Below, piece by piece: positions 1 through 8,114 of a stretch of DNA of 64,000 nucleotides (position 1 is the first letter of the stretch; the number at the start of each line of letters is the position of its first letter). Both the position numbers and the translations under genes were made by a program. This stretch comes from Roseburia sp. 1XD42-34 (GTDB lineage: Bacteria > Bacillota > Bacilli > Bacillales > Amphibacillaceae), in assembly GCF_009917385.1 (NCBI RefSeq), contig NZ_QWLJ01000009.1, forward strand, positions 90,504-154,503. Direction: 5' to 3'. The notes under the pieces were generated by a model. The model was not told where the DNA came from, did not search any database, and was given only the letters and a program-made list of their open reading frames with translations.

Positions 1-45
1 TTTAAACAAAAAAATACAATATTTTATTAAAAAAACACTTTTTTG

Positions 46-74
46 TTTCAAAAAATCATTTTTTTGTATATAAT
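46..74 (+). promoter_or_regulatory. Possible promoter upstream of ptsH
   Basis: A TATAAT hexamer at 69-74 lies 17 bases after TTTCAA (46-51), a weak match to TTGACA. It would give a leader of about 225 nt before ptsH. The remaining 1-307 sequence is AT-rich with no recognisable leader element or coding region. Confidence 0.35.
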
Positions 75-307
75 AGGTTTAGCTCAGTTTTTCACTTGGA
101 TGAAGTGCATACCTTATACTTATAAAGCTTGTTCCAGTAGGAGAAAACAAGGTTAAGGAAGCAAGGGGTATCATCTTTAATGTCGTTGGGAAAAGTAAGC
201 GGATTAAAAGTATGGTATAAAAAAATAAATAAATCCTATGCTTGCTGAGCCATTTTAATAATTTTTAATTACGTTACAAGATAATTTCTTTGGAAGGATG
301 AAGGAAA

Positions 308-571
308 ATGACAGAAAAAACTTTTACAATTACAGCAGATACTGGAGTACACGCACGTCCAGCTACACTTTTGGTTAACAAAGCAGGACAGTTTGAATCT
401 GAAGTGGAAATAACTTACAATGATAAAACGGTAAATTTAAAATCTATCATGGGTGTTATGTCACTTGGTATTCCTAAGGGAGCAAAGATCAAGATTTCTG
501 CTAATGGATCAGATGAAAGTGAAGCACTTAAAGGTATCGAAGAGGTTATTAAAGAGCATCTTGGTGAATAA
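308..571 (+). CDS. ptsH: HPr, phosphocarrier protein of the PTS
   Basis: Small cytoplasmic protein (87 aa) that passes phosphate from enzyme I to sugar-specific EIIA domains and, when phosphorylated on Ser46, acts as CcpA corepressor in Firmicutes. Visible: the TGVHARPA motif with His15, which separates it from Crh (Gln15), and Ser46 in the NLKSIMGV motif. Length is normal. The start is supported by a GGAAGG/AAGGAA region just upstream. It is followed by a strong terminator, so it appears monocistronic. ptsI, its usual partner, is not adjacent; kapB lies convergent downstream. Confidence 0.95.
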   Translation: MTEKTFTITADTGVHARPATLLVNKAGQFESEVEITYNDKTVNLKSIMGVMSLGIPKGAKIKISANGSDESEALKGIEEVIKEHLGE

Positions 572-573
572 TA

Positions 574-606
574 AAAAACTGTCAGCTTTTACGCTGACAG
601 TTTTTT
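574..606 (+). terminator. Intrinsic terminator of ptsH
   Basis: Inverted repeat CTGTCAGC / GCTGACAG around a short loop, followed by a run of six T, directly after the ptsH stop codon. The A-run before the stem could make it work from the other strand for kapB as well. Confidence 0.85.
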
Positions 607-731
607 ACTTTGAGATAGAAATAATGTTGATGTAGAATCAGACTTGTGATTTTATAGTAAAGCTGTATCTCTGTTACCTGATAAAAAACATGAAGAATGG
701 TATGCGTTTCACTGGTATTTTTGATCACACG

Positions 732-1109
732 CTAATAGTATGCTTTTTCCAGCCTATTCAAACATGACAGTGCAGCTTGATTATAATCGGAATCCTCCTG
801 CGCTAGCTTTTGCTTATATTCCTCTATCGCTTGCTTTAATGAGTCTGTATAATCTGGAACACTCTCAGTGAAGCGATGCACTGCTGCTTTTTTTACGTTG
901 GTTTTTTCGCCAAATGCTAGTGCCTTCCGTTCATGAAAGAAAACACCTTCTGTTTGATGGGGATTATGTAAGTCTCCTTGCATCGGATGTTTTTTTACAG
1001 CTAGCACTTCTACTACATAACGGTCTCCTTTATCCGCAATCACTTTTCCGATATAGGTGCCTGATCGATAATGCGCTTTTACCATTTCCCCGATATCTAC
1101 GTCTGCCAT
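732..1109 (-). CDS. kapB: KapB, kinase-associated sporulation lipoprotein homologue
   Basis: 125 aa. In B. subtilis KapB is required for the sporulation kinase KinB to feed phosphate into the Spo0F-Spo0B-Spo0A phosphorelay. Visible: the family signature GDLHNP followed by FFHERKALAF, a small beta-barrel-like N-terminal half (GTYIGKV..., YVVEVLAV) and a charged helical C-terminal half. No obvious lipobox is seen here. An AAGGAGG Shine-Dalgarno site precedes the ATG. It is alone, convergent with ptsH; kinB and kapD, its usual neighbours, are absent from the window. Confidence 0.85.
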   Translation of the reverse strand: MADVDIGEMVKAHYRSGTYIGKVIADKGDRYVVEVLAVKKHPMQGDLHNPHQTEGVFFHERKALAFGEKTNVKKAAVHRFTESVPDYTDSLKQAIEEYKQKLAQEDSDYNQAALSCLNRLEKAYY

Positions 1110-1410
1110 TCTATCCAGCCTCCTTCTATAAAAAATATGCTCTTTTTATCTATTTTGCCAAAAATAAAGTATAACTTCAATCCGCAGGTCTTCTTCTTTC
1201 TGCCACTGGCTATTACGATCAAGCAAAATCTCTAAATAAATTGGTCATATACTGGTAGATGGATTTCGGACTACTTTACTGTGTTTTCACTTCATAGGAT
1301 GAAAAGTGAGATGTTATTACCAGTACGGAAGGTTTGGCGAACAATTTGCTTTATATCTTTAGGTAATGATGATAAGTTTGATATAATGATGTGGGAGGAT
1401 GTGAGGGGAA

Positions 1411-1593
1411 ATGATGCCTTTTCTTTATTTTCCAGAGGATAAATCGGAATATATCCCTGCCATTATTACATTAGTCGTGTTTTTTATAGCTGCAGGGATC
1501 ACGATGTACTTTATTTATAAAAAGTCAAAAAAAGACGAAAAAAAATTCAAGCAAGAATATCATCACGAACTAAATGAATCACGTGATAAATGA
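1411..1593 (+). CDS. Small single-span membrane protein, unknown
   Basis: 60 aa. A short extracytoplasmic-looking N-terminus is followed by one hydrophobic span at about residues 15-35 (IPAIITLVVFFIAAGITMYF) and a strongly charged Lys/Glu-rich tail, a topology seen in many small Bacillus membrane proteins. A GAGGGGAA site lies just before the double ATG, and a good terminator follows directly, both supporting a real gene. I recognise no family and assign no function. Confidence 0.6.
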   Translation: MMPFLYFPEDKSEYIPAIITLVVFFIAAGITMYFIYKKSKKDEKKFKQEYHHELNESRDK

Positions 1594-1597
1594 GCCT

Positions 1598-1626
1598 GCC
1601 CTCTTATAAAAAAAGAGGGTTTTTTT
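1598..1626 (+). terminator. Intrinsic terminator
   Basis: CCCTCTT / AAGAGGG stem followed by a T run, five bases after the stop of the small membrane protein. Repeat RS-2 begins directly after the T run. Confidence 0.8.
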
Positions 1627-1629
1627 ATT

Positions 1630-1976
1630 GTCTAGGAAATTATAAAATTTTCCAGCTATGGATAAACTTAAACTTAGGAAGTTATTTAGCCACGTCCGGC
1701 GCAAGCGCCCAGCAACTAGGCGACTTCACGAATCGCCCTACGATAAGTCATCATTGGTTCGTGGTTAAGAGGAAGGCCGACTAAAAACAGGCTTGCCGCT
1801 CAGGCGTCGTCATACTCCTGTTGCAGGAGCATGATTCCTTTATCTTAGCTGCTTCGCTCCAGCCGCTACGTTGCTAAACGGGCGCTCTGCGCCTTTGTTA
1901 AGAGATAAGAAAGTATACAATGAGGTGGCTTAGGGATAATGAAATAACCGAATAGCCTCGTCGCGTTGCGTCCATG
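1630..1976 (+). repeat. RS-2 repeat, full-length copy plus alternative end
   Basis: Reference copy of a 260-270 bp, comparatively GC-rich repeat. It starts GTCTAGGAAATTATAAAATT, contains small hairpins (GGCGCAAGCGCC, CTCCTGTTGCAGGAG, GGCGCTCTGCGCC) and ends GCGCCTTTGTT near 1899. From 1900 to 1976 comes a second module (GATAAGAAAGTATA... to the CGTCGC region) that forms the left end of other RS-2 copies. It is about 95% identical to the inverted copy at 4723-4985. No convincing long coding frame. The rest of the gap to 2204 holds nothing recognised. Confidence 0.85.
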
Positions 1977-2204
1977 TTTAACTTTTACATAGTAATTATA
2001 TTGCATTTGGATATATTGCTTATTTAACGCAAAAGCACATGGAATGAGATTGAAGGATGATTTGCTATTCGTATTCAAAATAGAAAAAAGGAAAATGACT
2101 ATCGACATACCATTTGAACATTAAATTAAAACAATTTTATAACATATGAGTAGCTCTTTAATCAACGGGAAAGCTAAGCAAAAAGAAAGGGTGGGATCGA
2201 AATT

Positions 2205-2777
2205 ATGCGACCATTTCTATTCATTCTACTCATCCTGTTGATGGTGGCTTGTCAACCGGAAGACAAAAAAACAAGAGAAGCGGAAATGTACAATTCATCC
2301 GGTGATATGGTTGGAACTGCAACTTTTGGTGAACAATCCGATGGAGTGAAGATAAAAGTAGAACTGGAAGGGTTGGAACCTGGTTTTCATGGCATCCATG
2401 TCCATGAATACGCTAAATGCGAAGGGCCAGACTTTAAATCTGCTGGGAATCATTTTAATCCTACAGGAGCAGAACATGGCCTGATGCACCCAGAAGGTCC
2501 CCACTTAGGGGACTTGCCAAATATAGAAGCAGATGCGAGTGGAGTGGCTAATGCTGATCTAATGTTGCCACAAGTTACTTTATTGGATGGAAAGGATTCA
2601 TTAACTTCAGGAGAAGGTACATCCATTATTGTTACGAAAAACGAAGATGATGGGATGACTCAACCAGGAGGCGATTCTGGAGAAAGAATTATTTGTGGAA
2701 CATTGACAAAAGAAAAAAGCAAAGGTGGGAAATCGCCAACAGATCCAACGCAAAATAATGACGAATCAGAAGAGTAA
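2205..2777 (+). CDS. sodC: Cu/Zn superoxide dismutase-like lipoprotein
   Basis: 190 aa. Type II signal peptide with lipobox LMVAC (Cys16), so predicted membrane-anchored outside the cell. The SOD fold is clear: HGIHVHE (His65, His67), bridging His83, Zn ligands His91, His100 and Asp103 in HLGDLP, disulfide pair Cys72 and Cys164, and active-site Arg161. The fourth copper ligand, normally His in a VxH...DD motif, aligns with Thr144 (SIIVTKNEDD). Dismutase activity is therefore doubtful. B. subtilis YojM is a known SOD-like relative lacking copper ligands. The Asp/Asn/Glu-rich tail after residue 170 looks unstructured. Confidence 0.85.
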   Translation: MRPFLFILLILLMVACQPEDKKTREAEMYNSSGDMVGTATFGEQSDGVKIKVELEGLEPGFHGIHVHEYAKCEGPDFKSAGNHFNPTGAEHGLMHPEGPHLGDLPNIEADASGVANADLMLPQVTLLDGKDSLTSGEGTSIIVTKNEDDGMTQPGGDSGERIICGTLTKEKSKGGKSPTDPTQNNDESEE

Positions 2778-2815
2778 GGTGAATGATTTCCTTCGAGCTA
2801 TTAAGGTTCACTCAT

Positions 2816-2874
2816 GCAAAAAAGCAGGTTTTGGACGAAAGTGGTTAAGCACATTGCCTTCCCCTGCTTTTTCT
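2816..2874. terminator. Possible bidirectional terminator between sodC and patB
   Basis: AAAAGCAGG and CCTGCTTTT pair around a 36-base spacer in the convergent gap. A-rich left and T-rich right flanks would serve both strands. The long loop makes it weaker than usual. Confidence 0.45.
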
Positions 2875-2909
2875 CTCAACACCTAGAACAAGGTGAGTCA
2901 AAGCCCACT

Positions 2910-4082
2910 TCACTTTATGTTTTGTATAGCTTGGATGATCCTGTCAACTCCTTCTTCCAAGGTTACTCTCGGGCAAGCGATATTCATTCGCATAAAACTG
3001 GAACCTTCTTCTCCATAATCGTTTCCAGTATTTAAACCTACCCTAGCTTCTTGGATCATAAATTTACGAAGTGCGTCAGGTTCCATTTTTAAAGTGCTAC
3101 AATCAATCCAAAGTAGATATGTTCCTTCTGAGTTCGTAACAGTAATATAAGGAATCTGTGCTTGAAACATTTTTTGGACATATTCTTTATGACTTTTTAG
3201 TACTTGACGGAGTTCGTCAAGCCAATGGTCTCCATGCATATAAGCAGCTTCTAAGGCAGTGTTCCCCATAGTGTTAAGTCCATGCACACCTTGTTTTGAC
3301 AATTGATCATTTAATTTTTCCCTTAGCTCTTTATTTGCAGTAATAACATAAGAAGCTTGTAAGCCCGCTAAGTTAAAGGTTTTTGAAGGTGACATGCACG
3401 TTATCGTTCGATTGTTAATTTCTTCTGAAAGGGATGCGATTGGAATATGAATTTCATCAGGAAAAGTTAAATCACAATGAATTTCATCTGAAATAATAAG
3501 CACATTATACGCCAAACATAATCTGGATAATTCCTCCAGTTCTTCTCTTTTCCATACGCGACCAACTGGATTATGTGGCGAACAAAGAATAAACGCCTTT
3601 ACACCTTGCTTTAGCTTTTCTTCAAAATCGTTAAAATCAATCTGATAGTAGTTGTCTTCATAGCGCAAGGGATTTTTAACGATTTGCCTGCCGTGACTTT
3701 TAATTACATGATAAAAAGGTGTGTAGACAGGTGTTTGAATCAAGATTTTGTCATCAGGTTCTGTGAATGCTTGCACTGCCATATGTAAGCTAGTTACAAC
3801 ACCTGGACTAAACGATAACCAGTTAGGGTTAATTTTCCATTGGTGTCTGCGGTTAATCCAGTTTACAATCGATGCTTTGATGGCATCGTCCACCATCGTA
3901 TAGCCATAAATGCCGTGTTTAGCACGCTCAATGAGTGCTTCGTTTACTTTATCTGGCGCTTTAAAATCCATATCTGCTACCCACATCGGCAATACATCGT
4001 CAGTCTGAAACACGGGTGCTAACATATCCCATTTTACTGATCGGGTATTTTTTCTATCATGTTGTATTTCAAATATACTCAT
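2910..4082 (-). CDS. patB: PatB/MalY-type cystathionine beta-lyase (PLP enzyme)
   Basis: 390 aa, fold-type I PLP enzyme predicted to cleave cystathionine to homocysteine, ammonia and pyruvate. Visible: the MalY/PatB N-terminal signature MWVADMDF, the PLP-contact region SPHNPVGRVW, SDEIHCDL, and the PLP lysine in SPSKTFNLAG (Lys234). Length fits the family. A GGAGGCTGG site precedes the ATG. It stands alone, with no methionine genes beside it; in B. subtilis patB lies in the same yug neighbourhood. An aminotransferase assignment is possible but less likely given the MalY signature. Confidence 0.85.
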   Translation of the reverse strand: MSIFEIQHDRKNTRSVKWDMLAPVFQTDDVLPMWVADMDFKAPDKVNEALIERAKHGIYGYTMVDDAIKASIVNWINRRHQWKINPNWLSFSPGVVTSLHMAVQAFTEPDDKILIQTPVYTPFYHVIKSHGRQIVKNPLRYEDNYYQIDFNDFEEKLKQGVKAFILCSPHNPVGRVWKREELEELSRLCLAYNVLIISDEIHCDLTFPDEIHIPIASLSEEINNRTITCMSPSKTFNLAGLQASYVITANKELREKLNDQLSKQGVHGLNTMGNTALEAAYMHGDHWLDELRQVLKSHKEYVQKMFQAQIPYITVTNSEGTYLLWIDCSTLKMEPDALRKFMIQEARVGLNTGNDYGEEGSSFMRMNIACPRVTLEEGVDRIIQAIQNIK

Positions 4083-4263
4083 TTTCCAGCCTCCTTTTTG
4101 TATTTCAGCTTTGTTAGAATATGAATTCTGTTGGAGACATAGTTCACAATCCAGTTTTTTGTTATGAACGGATTACCTACGCACCATCTGCTCGAACACA
4201 TATTTATAGTATAACATGTTCATTAAATCCTGAAAGAGCAGAGTAATGAATATTTGAATTTAT

Positions 4264-4434
4264 TTACCCCCGTATATAAAGTGTTGCAAGGAGTTGGATA
4301 ATTTGCACTGCAACCATTCTAAGTGGGAAATAACAGTACCAAAATGCCTTAATTCCTAAGCGGCCTTTAGGGCGTATCTTTGGGCTACTAACAATAGGAG
4401 GGAATTAAACCCTCACTGATTGAGATTTACTTCC
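4264..4434 (+). repeat. RS-1 structured repeat, copy 1
   Basis: Starts at CCCCGTATATAAAG and ends at CACTGATTGAGATTTACTT. The first stem is partly deleted. The 3' hairpin has GAGGG/CCCTC where the consensus has GTGGG/CCCAC, a compensatory pair change. Confidence 0.75.
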
Positions 4435-4512
4435 CGTATTCGGAAATATAGAGGGTTTGCAATAGTTTCAGCGATTTGACAAATCAACCAATGGTGGGCA
4501 ACATAAACTTCA

Positions 4513-4612
4513 TTTACGCCGTATGCGAGGTCCATCAGACTCCCGATTTAAGATCTGAGGCCCAACCGGGAGATAACGGCCTAAAATTCGGTTTCATTGT
4601 TAGTATCAGTTA
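4513..4612 (+). repeat. RS-1 structured repeat, degenerate copy 2
   Basis: GCCGTATGCGAGG, then GACTCCCG pairing with CGGGAGATAACGGCCTAAAA, matches the 5' half of RS-1 in order and spacing. The 3' half is not recognisable. 4613-4722 holds nothing I can identify. Confidence 0.55.
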
Positions 4613-4722
4613 AAATGTTGGAGACGTAACACGTAGTGCTTTTCTTATTCATGTTCACATCCCAAATGCACGAAACAGGTTATGAGGATCTTATGAAAAA
4701 CGAAGCGTCGTGGTTAACAAAG

Positions 4723-4985
4723 AACAAAGGCGCAGAGCGCCCGTTTAGCAACGTAGCGGCTGGAGCGAAGCAGCTAAGATAAAGGAATCATGCTCCTGCA
4801 ACAGGAGTATGACGACGCCTGAGCGGCAAGCCCGTTTTTAGTCGGCCTTCCTCTTAACCACGAACCATTGATGACTTATCGTAGGGGATTCGTGAAGTCG
4901 CCTAGTTGCTGGGTGCTGGAGTCGGACGTGGCTAAATAACTTCGTAAGTTTATCCACAGCTGCAAAATTTTATAATTTCCTAGAC
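4723..4985 (-). repeat. RS-2 repeat, inverted copy
   Basis: Nearly complete reverse-complement of the copy at 1630-1899, from AACAAAGGCGCAGAGCGCCC to TTTATAATTTCCTAGAC. It is the only RS-2 copy found on the minus strand. Open frames across it are translations of the repeat, not genes. Confidence 0.85.
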
Positions 4986-5190
4986 CAAGAAAAAAGCAAA
5001 GCGATATTAGCGCTTTGCCTACAGGGGGAATACGAGAAAGTCTTACATTCCTTAGTTTACCCAATAAAAAATAGTTTAAACATGAATACGTACACGTTTT
5101 ATCATTTTTATGTGGATGGCTAAACTTTTCGGTACTTATTTACTAAAGCTCCTACAAGTTAAGCGATTTGTAAAACAAATTCACATATAG

Positions 5191-5210
5191 AAAAAGGGGG
5201 GAAACCCCCC
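5191..5210 (-). terminator. Terminator of pgi
   Basis: On the minus strand six G, three T and six C form a perfect hairpin followed by five T. It lies about 160 nt past the pgi stop, with an RS-1 copy between them. Confidence 0.75.
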
Positions 5211-5215
5211 ACTAT

Positions 5216-5370
5216 GGCCTATTTCATGTAAGATGCTGTAACCCGGCTTTAAGCAGTCCAAGTAGACAAAGAATGTATGAGGGGGAGAACAGCGCCAAAA
5301 TCCAGCTAGTTCTTTAAGTCATACTCTTACGGTAGGTATGAACGGGTACCCCTCTGATTGAAGCTTCTTT
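5216..5370 (+). repeat. RS-1 structured repeat, degenerate copy 3
   Basis: Recognised from CATGTAAGATGCTGTAA, GAACAGCGCCAAAAT, TTTAAGTCATAC and the 3' motif CTCTGATTGAAGCTTCTTTT. Its 3' end directly abuts the pgi stop codon at 5371, so the pgi mRNA would carry its antisense in the 3' UTR. Confidence 0.65.
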
Positions 5371-6717
5371 TTATAATCTGTTTTCCAGGTTTTTTCTTTC
5401 TTTTTCAAAACCAGGTTTACCTAAAAGAGCAAACATGTTCTTTTTATATGCTTCTACACCTGGTTGGTCAAACGGATTAACCCCTAATAGATAGCCGCTG
5501 ATCGCACAAGCCTTTTCAAAAAAGTAGACAAGATAGCCAAAAGTGTAAGCATCTAGCCTAGGGACTTCTACGACAAGATTTGGTACTCCGCCATCCGTGT
5601 GGGCAAGAAGTGTGCCTTGGAAAGCTTTGTCATTAATTTCATGAATCGTCTTTCCAGCTAAATAATTTAATCCATCGGCATTAACAGGATCACTTTCTAC
5701 AGTTATTTGATGCTTAGGCTCTTGGACACGAAGCACGGTTTCGAAAATGTTACGGCGCCCTTCTTGAATATACTGTCCTAATGAGTGTAAATCAGTTGAA
5801 AAGTTAGCAGAAGATGGATAAAGACCTTTGTGATCTTTGCCTTCACTCTCCCCAAACAACTGCTTCCACCATTCTGCAAAATATTGCAGGTTTGGCTCAT
5901 AATTAATAAGCAACTCGGTAGTTTTTCCTTTATTGTAAAGAATGTTACGGACAGCAGCATATTGATAACTAGCATTATTTTTTAAGCTTGGATCGTTGAA
6001 ATCGTTCATCGCATCACGAGCACCATGCATCATCTCATCAATGGAAGCACCGCTTACAGCAATTGGAAGGAGCCCTACAGCTGTTAAAACAGAATAACGT
6101 CCGCCAACACCATCAGGAATAACAAATGTTTCATATCCTGCCTGATCTGCAGATGCTTTTAAAGCGCCTTTTTCTTTATCCGTTGTTGCGAAGATGCGTT
6201 CTTTTGCAGCTTCGGCGCCATATTTTTCTTCTAATAGTTGCTTGAAAATACGGAATGCAATTGCTGGCTCTGTAGTCGTACCACTTTTAGAGATAACGTT
6301 AATGGAAAAATCCTTATCCTTTAAAACGTCCATTAAATCGTGCATGTAAGTAGAACTCATATGGTGTCCAACAAATATGATATGTGGTGCTTTGCGCTCC
6401 TCTTTAGCTAAATAATGTACAAAAGAGTGGTTAAGCATTTCTAGTGCAGCCCTTGCTCCTAAATAAGACCCGCCAATACCGATTACTAACAGCACGTCAG
6501 AATGGTTGCGAATTTTTTCTGCAGCTTCCTTTATTCGTTTGAATTCTTCTTTATCGTATGTTTCAGGTAAGTCAATCCAATCAAGAAAGTCGCTTCCGGC
6601 TCCAGTTCGATTATGTAGCGCGTGATGTGCTGCTTCTACTGCATTCTCTAAATGGTCTAACTCTTGCTCATTCATAAATGGAAGAGCTTTTTTATACGTA
6701 AATGTTACATGAGTCAT
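5371..6717 (-). CDS. pgi: Glucose-6-phosphate isomerase
   Basis: 448 aa cytoplasmic enzyme interconverting glucose-6-phosphate and fructose-6-phosphate. Visible: [29 protein letters not shown] (phosphate-binding SIS region), the ready signature [18 protein letters not shown] and the C-terminal active-site lysine region in [10 protein letters not shown]. Length matches the short Bacillus form (about 450 aa). GGAGGATTACAA precedes the ATG. It is divergent from yuzA, as in the B. subtilis yug region. Confidence 0.97.
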   Translation of the reverse strand: MTHVTFTYKKALPFMNEQELDHLENAVEAAHHALHNRTGAGSDFLDWIDLPETYDKEEFKRIKEAAEKIRNHSDVLLVIGIGGSYLGARAALEMLNHSFVHYLAKEERKAPHIIFVGHHMSSTYMHDLMDVLKDKDFSINVISKSGTTTEPAIAFRIFKQLLEEKYGAEAAKERIFATTDKEKGALKASADQAGYETFVIPDGVGGRYSVLTAVGLLPIAVSGASIDEMMHGARDAMNDFNDPSLKNNASYQYAAVRNILYNKGKTTELLINYEPNLQYFAEWWKQLFGESEGKDHKGLYPSSANFSTDLHSLGQYIQEGRRNIFETVLRVQEPKHQITVESDPVNADGLNYLAGKTIHEINDKAFQGTLLAHTDGGVPNLVVEVPRLDAYTFGYLVYFFEKACAISGYLLGVNPFDQPGVEAYKKNMFALLGKPGFEKERKNLENRL

Positions 6718-6864
6718 TTGTAATCCTCCTTCGAAGAAATAAAATTAAGTTTGTTACATTATTCACTTTACCCAAGAGAGGGTGGGAAATCAAGAAAGAA
6801 ACTGTATAATCTCCGTTCATTTTACAAAAACTATTCTAGATACTAAAGGAAGGAGGTTGTAAAC

Positions 6865-7104
6865 ATGAATGGTATACAACGTACAGCTTTAGCGATTACA
6901 ATTATTGGTGCAGTGAATTGGGGCTTAATTGGTTTATTTCAGTTTGACTTAGTGGCTGCAATATTTGGTGGTGAACAAAGTGCAGCATTTGCCCGCGTTA
7001 TCTATACATTAGTTGGGCTTAGTGGGCTTGTATTGATACCACTGTTATTTAAAACCGATGAAGCTTTTGCAGATCAGCGAGAACCAGAAAGAGCGAAACG
7101 ATAA
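6865..7104 (+). CDS. yuzA: YuzA-like DUF378 membrane protein
   Basis: 79 aa with two hydrophobic segments (about residues 7-27 and 44-62) joined by a loop containing FQFDLVAAIFGG; the motif GAVNWGLIGLF is the DUF378 signature. Function unknown. A very strong site (AAGGAAGGAGG) precedes the ATG. It lies between pgi and yugI exactly as in B. subtilis, and ends at a shared bidirectional terminator. Confidence 0.9.
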   Translation: MNGIQRTALAITIIGAVNWGLIGLFQFDLVAAIFGGEQSAAFARVIYTLVGLSGLVLIPLLFKTDEAFADQREPERAKR

Positions 7105-7110
7105 ATAAAT

Positions 7111-7140
7111 AAGGCAAACTCATGTTAGGGAGTTTGCCTT
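7111..7140. terminator. Bidirectional terminator between yuzA and yugI
   Basis: AAGGCAAACTC / GAGTTTGCCTT, an 11-bp perfect stem with a short loop, between the stops of two convergent genes. Confidence 0.8.
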
Positions 7141-7144
7141 ATAG

Positions 7145-7510
7145 TTATTTTTTATTGTAGCTGGATTGTTTCATCCACTCTTCTAATTTATCTTTCAATG
7201 TATTAAATCCAGCTGGCTCTGTTTCCTCTTGCTTTGGCTTAACTTGCTTTGGTTTTGCCTTTGGTGCTTCTTGGGTTGCACGAATCGATAAAGAAACTTT
7301 GTTTTTTTCTTCATCTACTTGTAAAACTTTTACTTTGACTTCATCACCAACAGTTAAATGATCATGAATATCTTTAACATACCCATGGGTTACTTCAGAA
7401 ATATGAACAAGGCCTTGTGTTTCTTCATTTAGAGCTACAAAAGCGCCATATGGTTGAATTCCAGTAACCTTTCCATCCAAAATTTGTCCAATCTCAAAAT
7501 TGCTTGTCAT
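7145..7510 (-). CDS. yugI: S1-domain RNA-binding protein (general stress protein 13 type)
   Basis: 121 aa from the ATG at 7510, preferred over an in-frame TTG at 7519 because AGGAG lies nine bases before the ATG. One S1/OB domain fills residues 3-75 (GQILDGKVTGIQPYGAFVAL, GLVHISEV, VGDEVKVKVL, KVSLSIRA). A Lys/Pro-rich linker leads to a short helical end. Homologues associate with ribosomes and are induced by stress in B. subtilis. It probably binds RNA; the exact target is not evident from sequence. Confidence 0.9.
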   Translation of the reverse strand: MTSNFEIGQILDGKVTGIQPYGAFVALNEETQGLVHISEVTHGYVKDIHDHLTVGDEVKVKVLQVDEEKNKVSLSIRATQEAPKAKPKQVKPKQEETEPAGFNTLKDKLEEWMKQSSYNKK

Positions 7511-7694
7511 GCTGAACAACTCCTATTTCTATTCGTTTCTTTTTACACAATAAAATATTTTAGCATAATAATGGGTATGTAGCAAAACATAAGTGTAGCA
7601 TTCCGTTAATATTAAATCATCAAAGCATAAACAAATACAACTAACATGTCTTCAAGTACATGCTTTATTATTTAGGATGGAAGGAGTAAAACGA

Positions 7695-8114
7695 ATGGTA
7701 CCTTTACAATCAAATTTAGAAAATAAAACTTATCACTTATATAAAATGGAAGAAGTGCTAAAGCCCATTGGTTTCGTGATAGGAGCAAATTGGGAATATG
7801 ATCATGGATATTTTGATATTAAGCTGGATGATCGAGGTACGTATTTCTTTTTGCGTATTCCTTTTGAATCCATTGCAGGATCTTTAGACTCACCAGGTGT
7901 TACAGTCCGTATTCAGCAGCCGTTCTTACTAGGGCATCAATATGAAGGAGGAAATGATCAAGATAGCAGGAATGGGGCTATACAGGGGCTGGTTAATCAA
8001 TTCCAAACCCCAACCGACCCAGATACGGAGATTCCTAAAACATATATAGACATAGGAAAGGAATGTATAAAGGAAGTGGAAGCATTACTTACCCCGCGGA
8101 ATGAGTCCAATTAA
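7695..8114 (+). CDS. yugN: YugN-like family protein
   Basis: 139 aa from the ATG at 7695, chosen because AAGGAG (7681-7686) sits eight bases upstream; earlier in-frame codons overlap that site. Soluble, no signal peptide. Features: WEYDHGYFDIKLDD, YFFLRIPFESI and PFLLGHQYEGG, typical of the YugN-like family, whose function is unknown. Next to the channel gene yugO as in B. subtilis. Its last 30 bases overlap the 3' end of yugO on the opposite strand. Confidence 0.85.
   Translation: MVPLQSNLENKTYHLYKMEEVLKPIGFVIGANWEYDHGYFDIKLDDRGTYFFLRIPFESIAGSLDSPGVTVRIQQPFLLGHQYEGGNDQDSRNGAIQGLVNQFQTPTDPDTEIPKTYIDIGKECIKEVEALLTPRNESN

Noticed and set aside
1245..1325. Inverted pair TACTGGTA / TACCAGTA
   Set aside because: Eight bases separated by about 70, no neighbouring conserved elements; probably chance.
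4140..4262. Methionine-type riboswitch before patB
   Set aside because: No S-box or T-box motif on the minus strand upstream of the start.
4876..5064. Minus-strand open frame of about 60 codons
   Set aside because: It lies almost wholly in an RS-2 repeat and has no ribosome site; related frames appear in other copies by repetition only.
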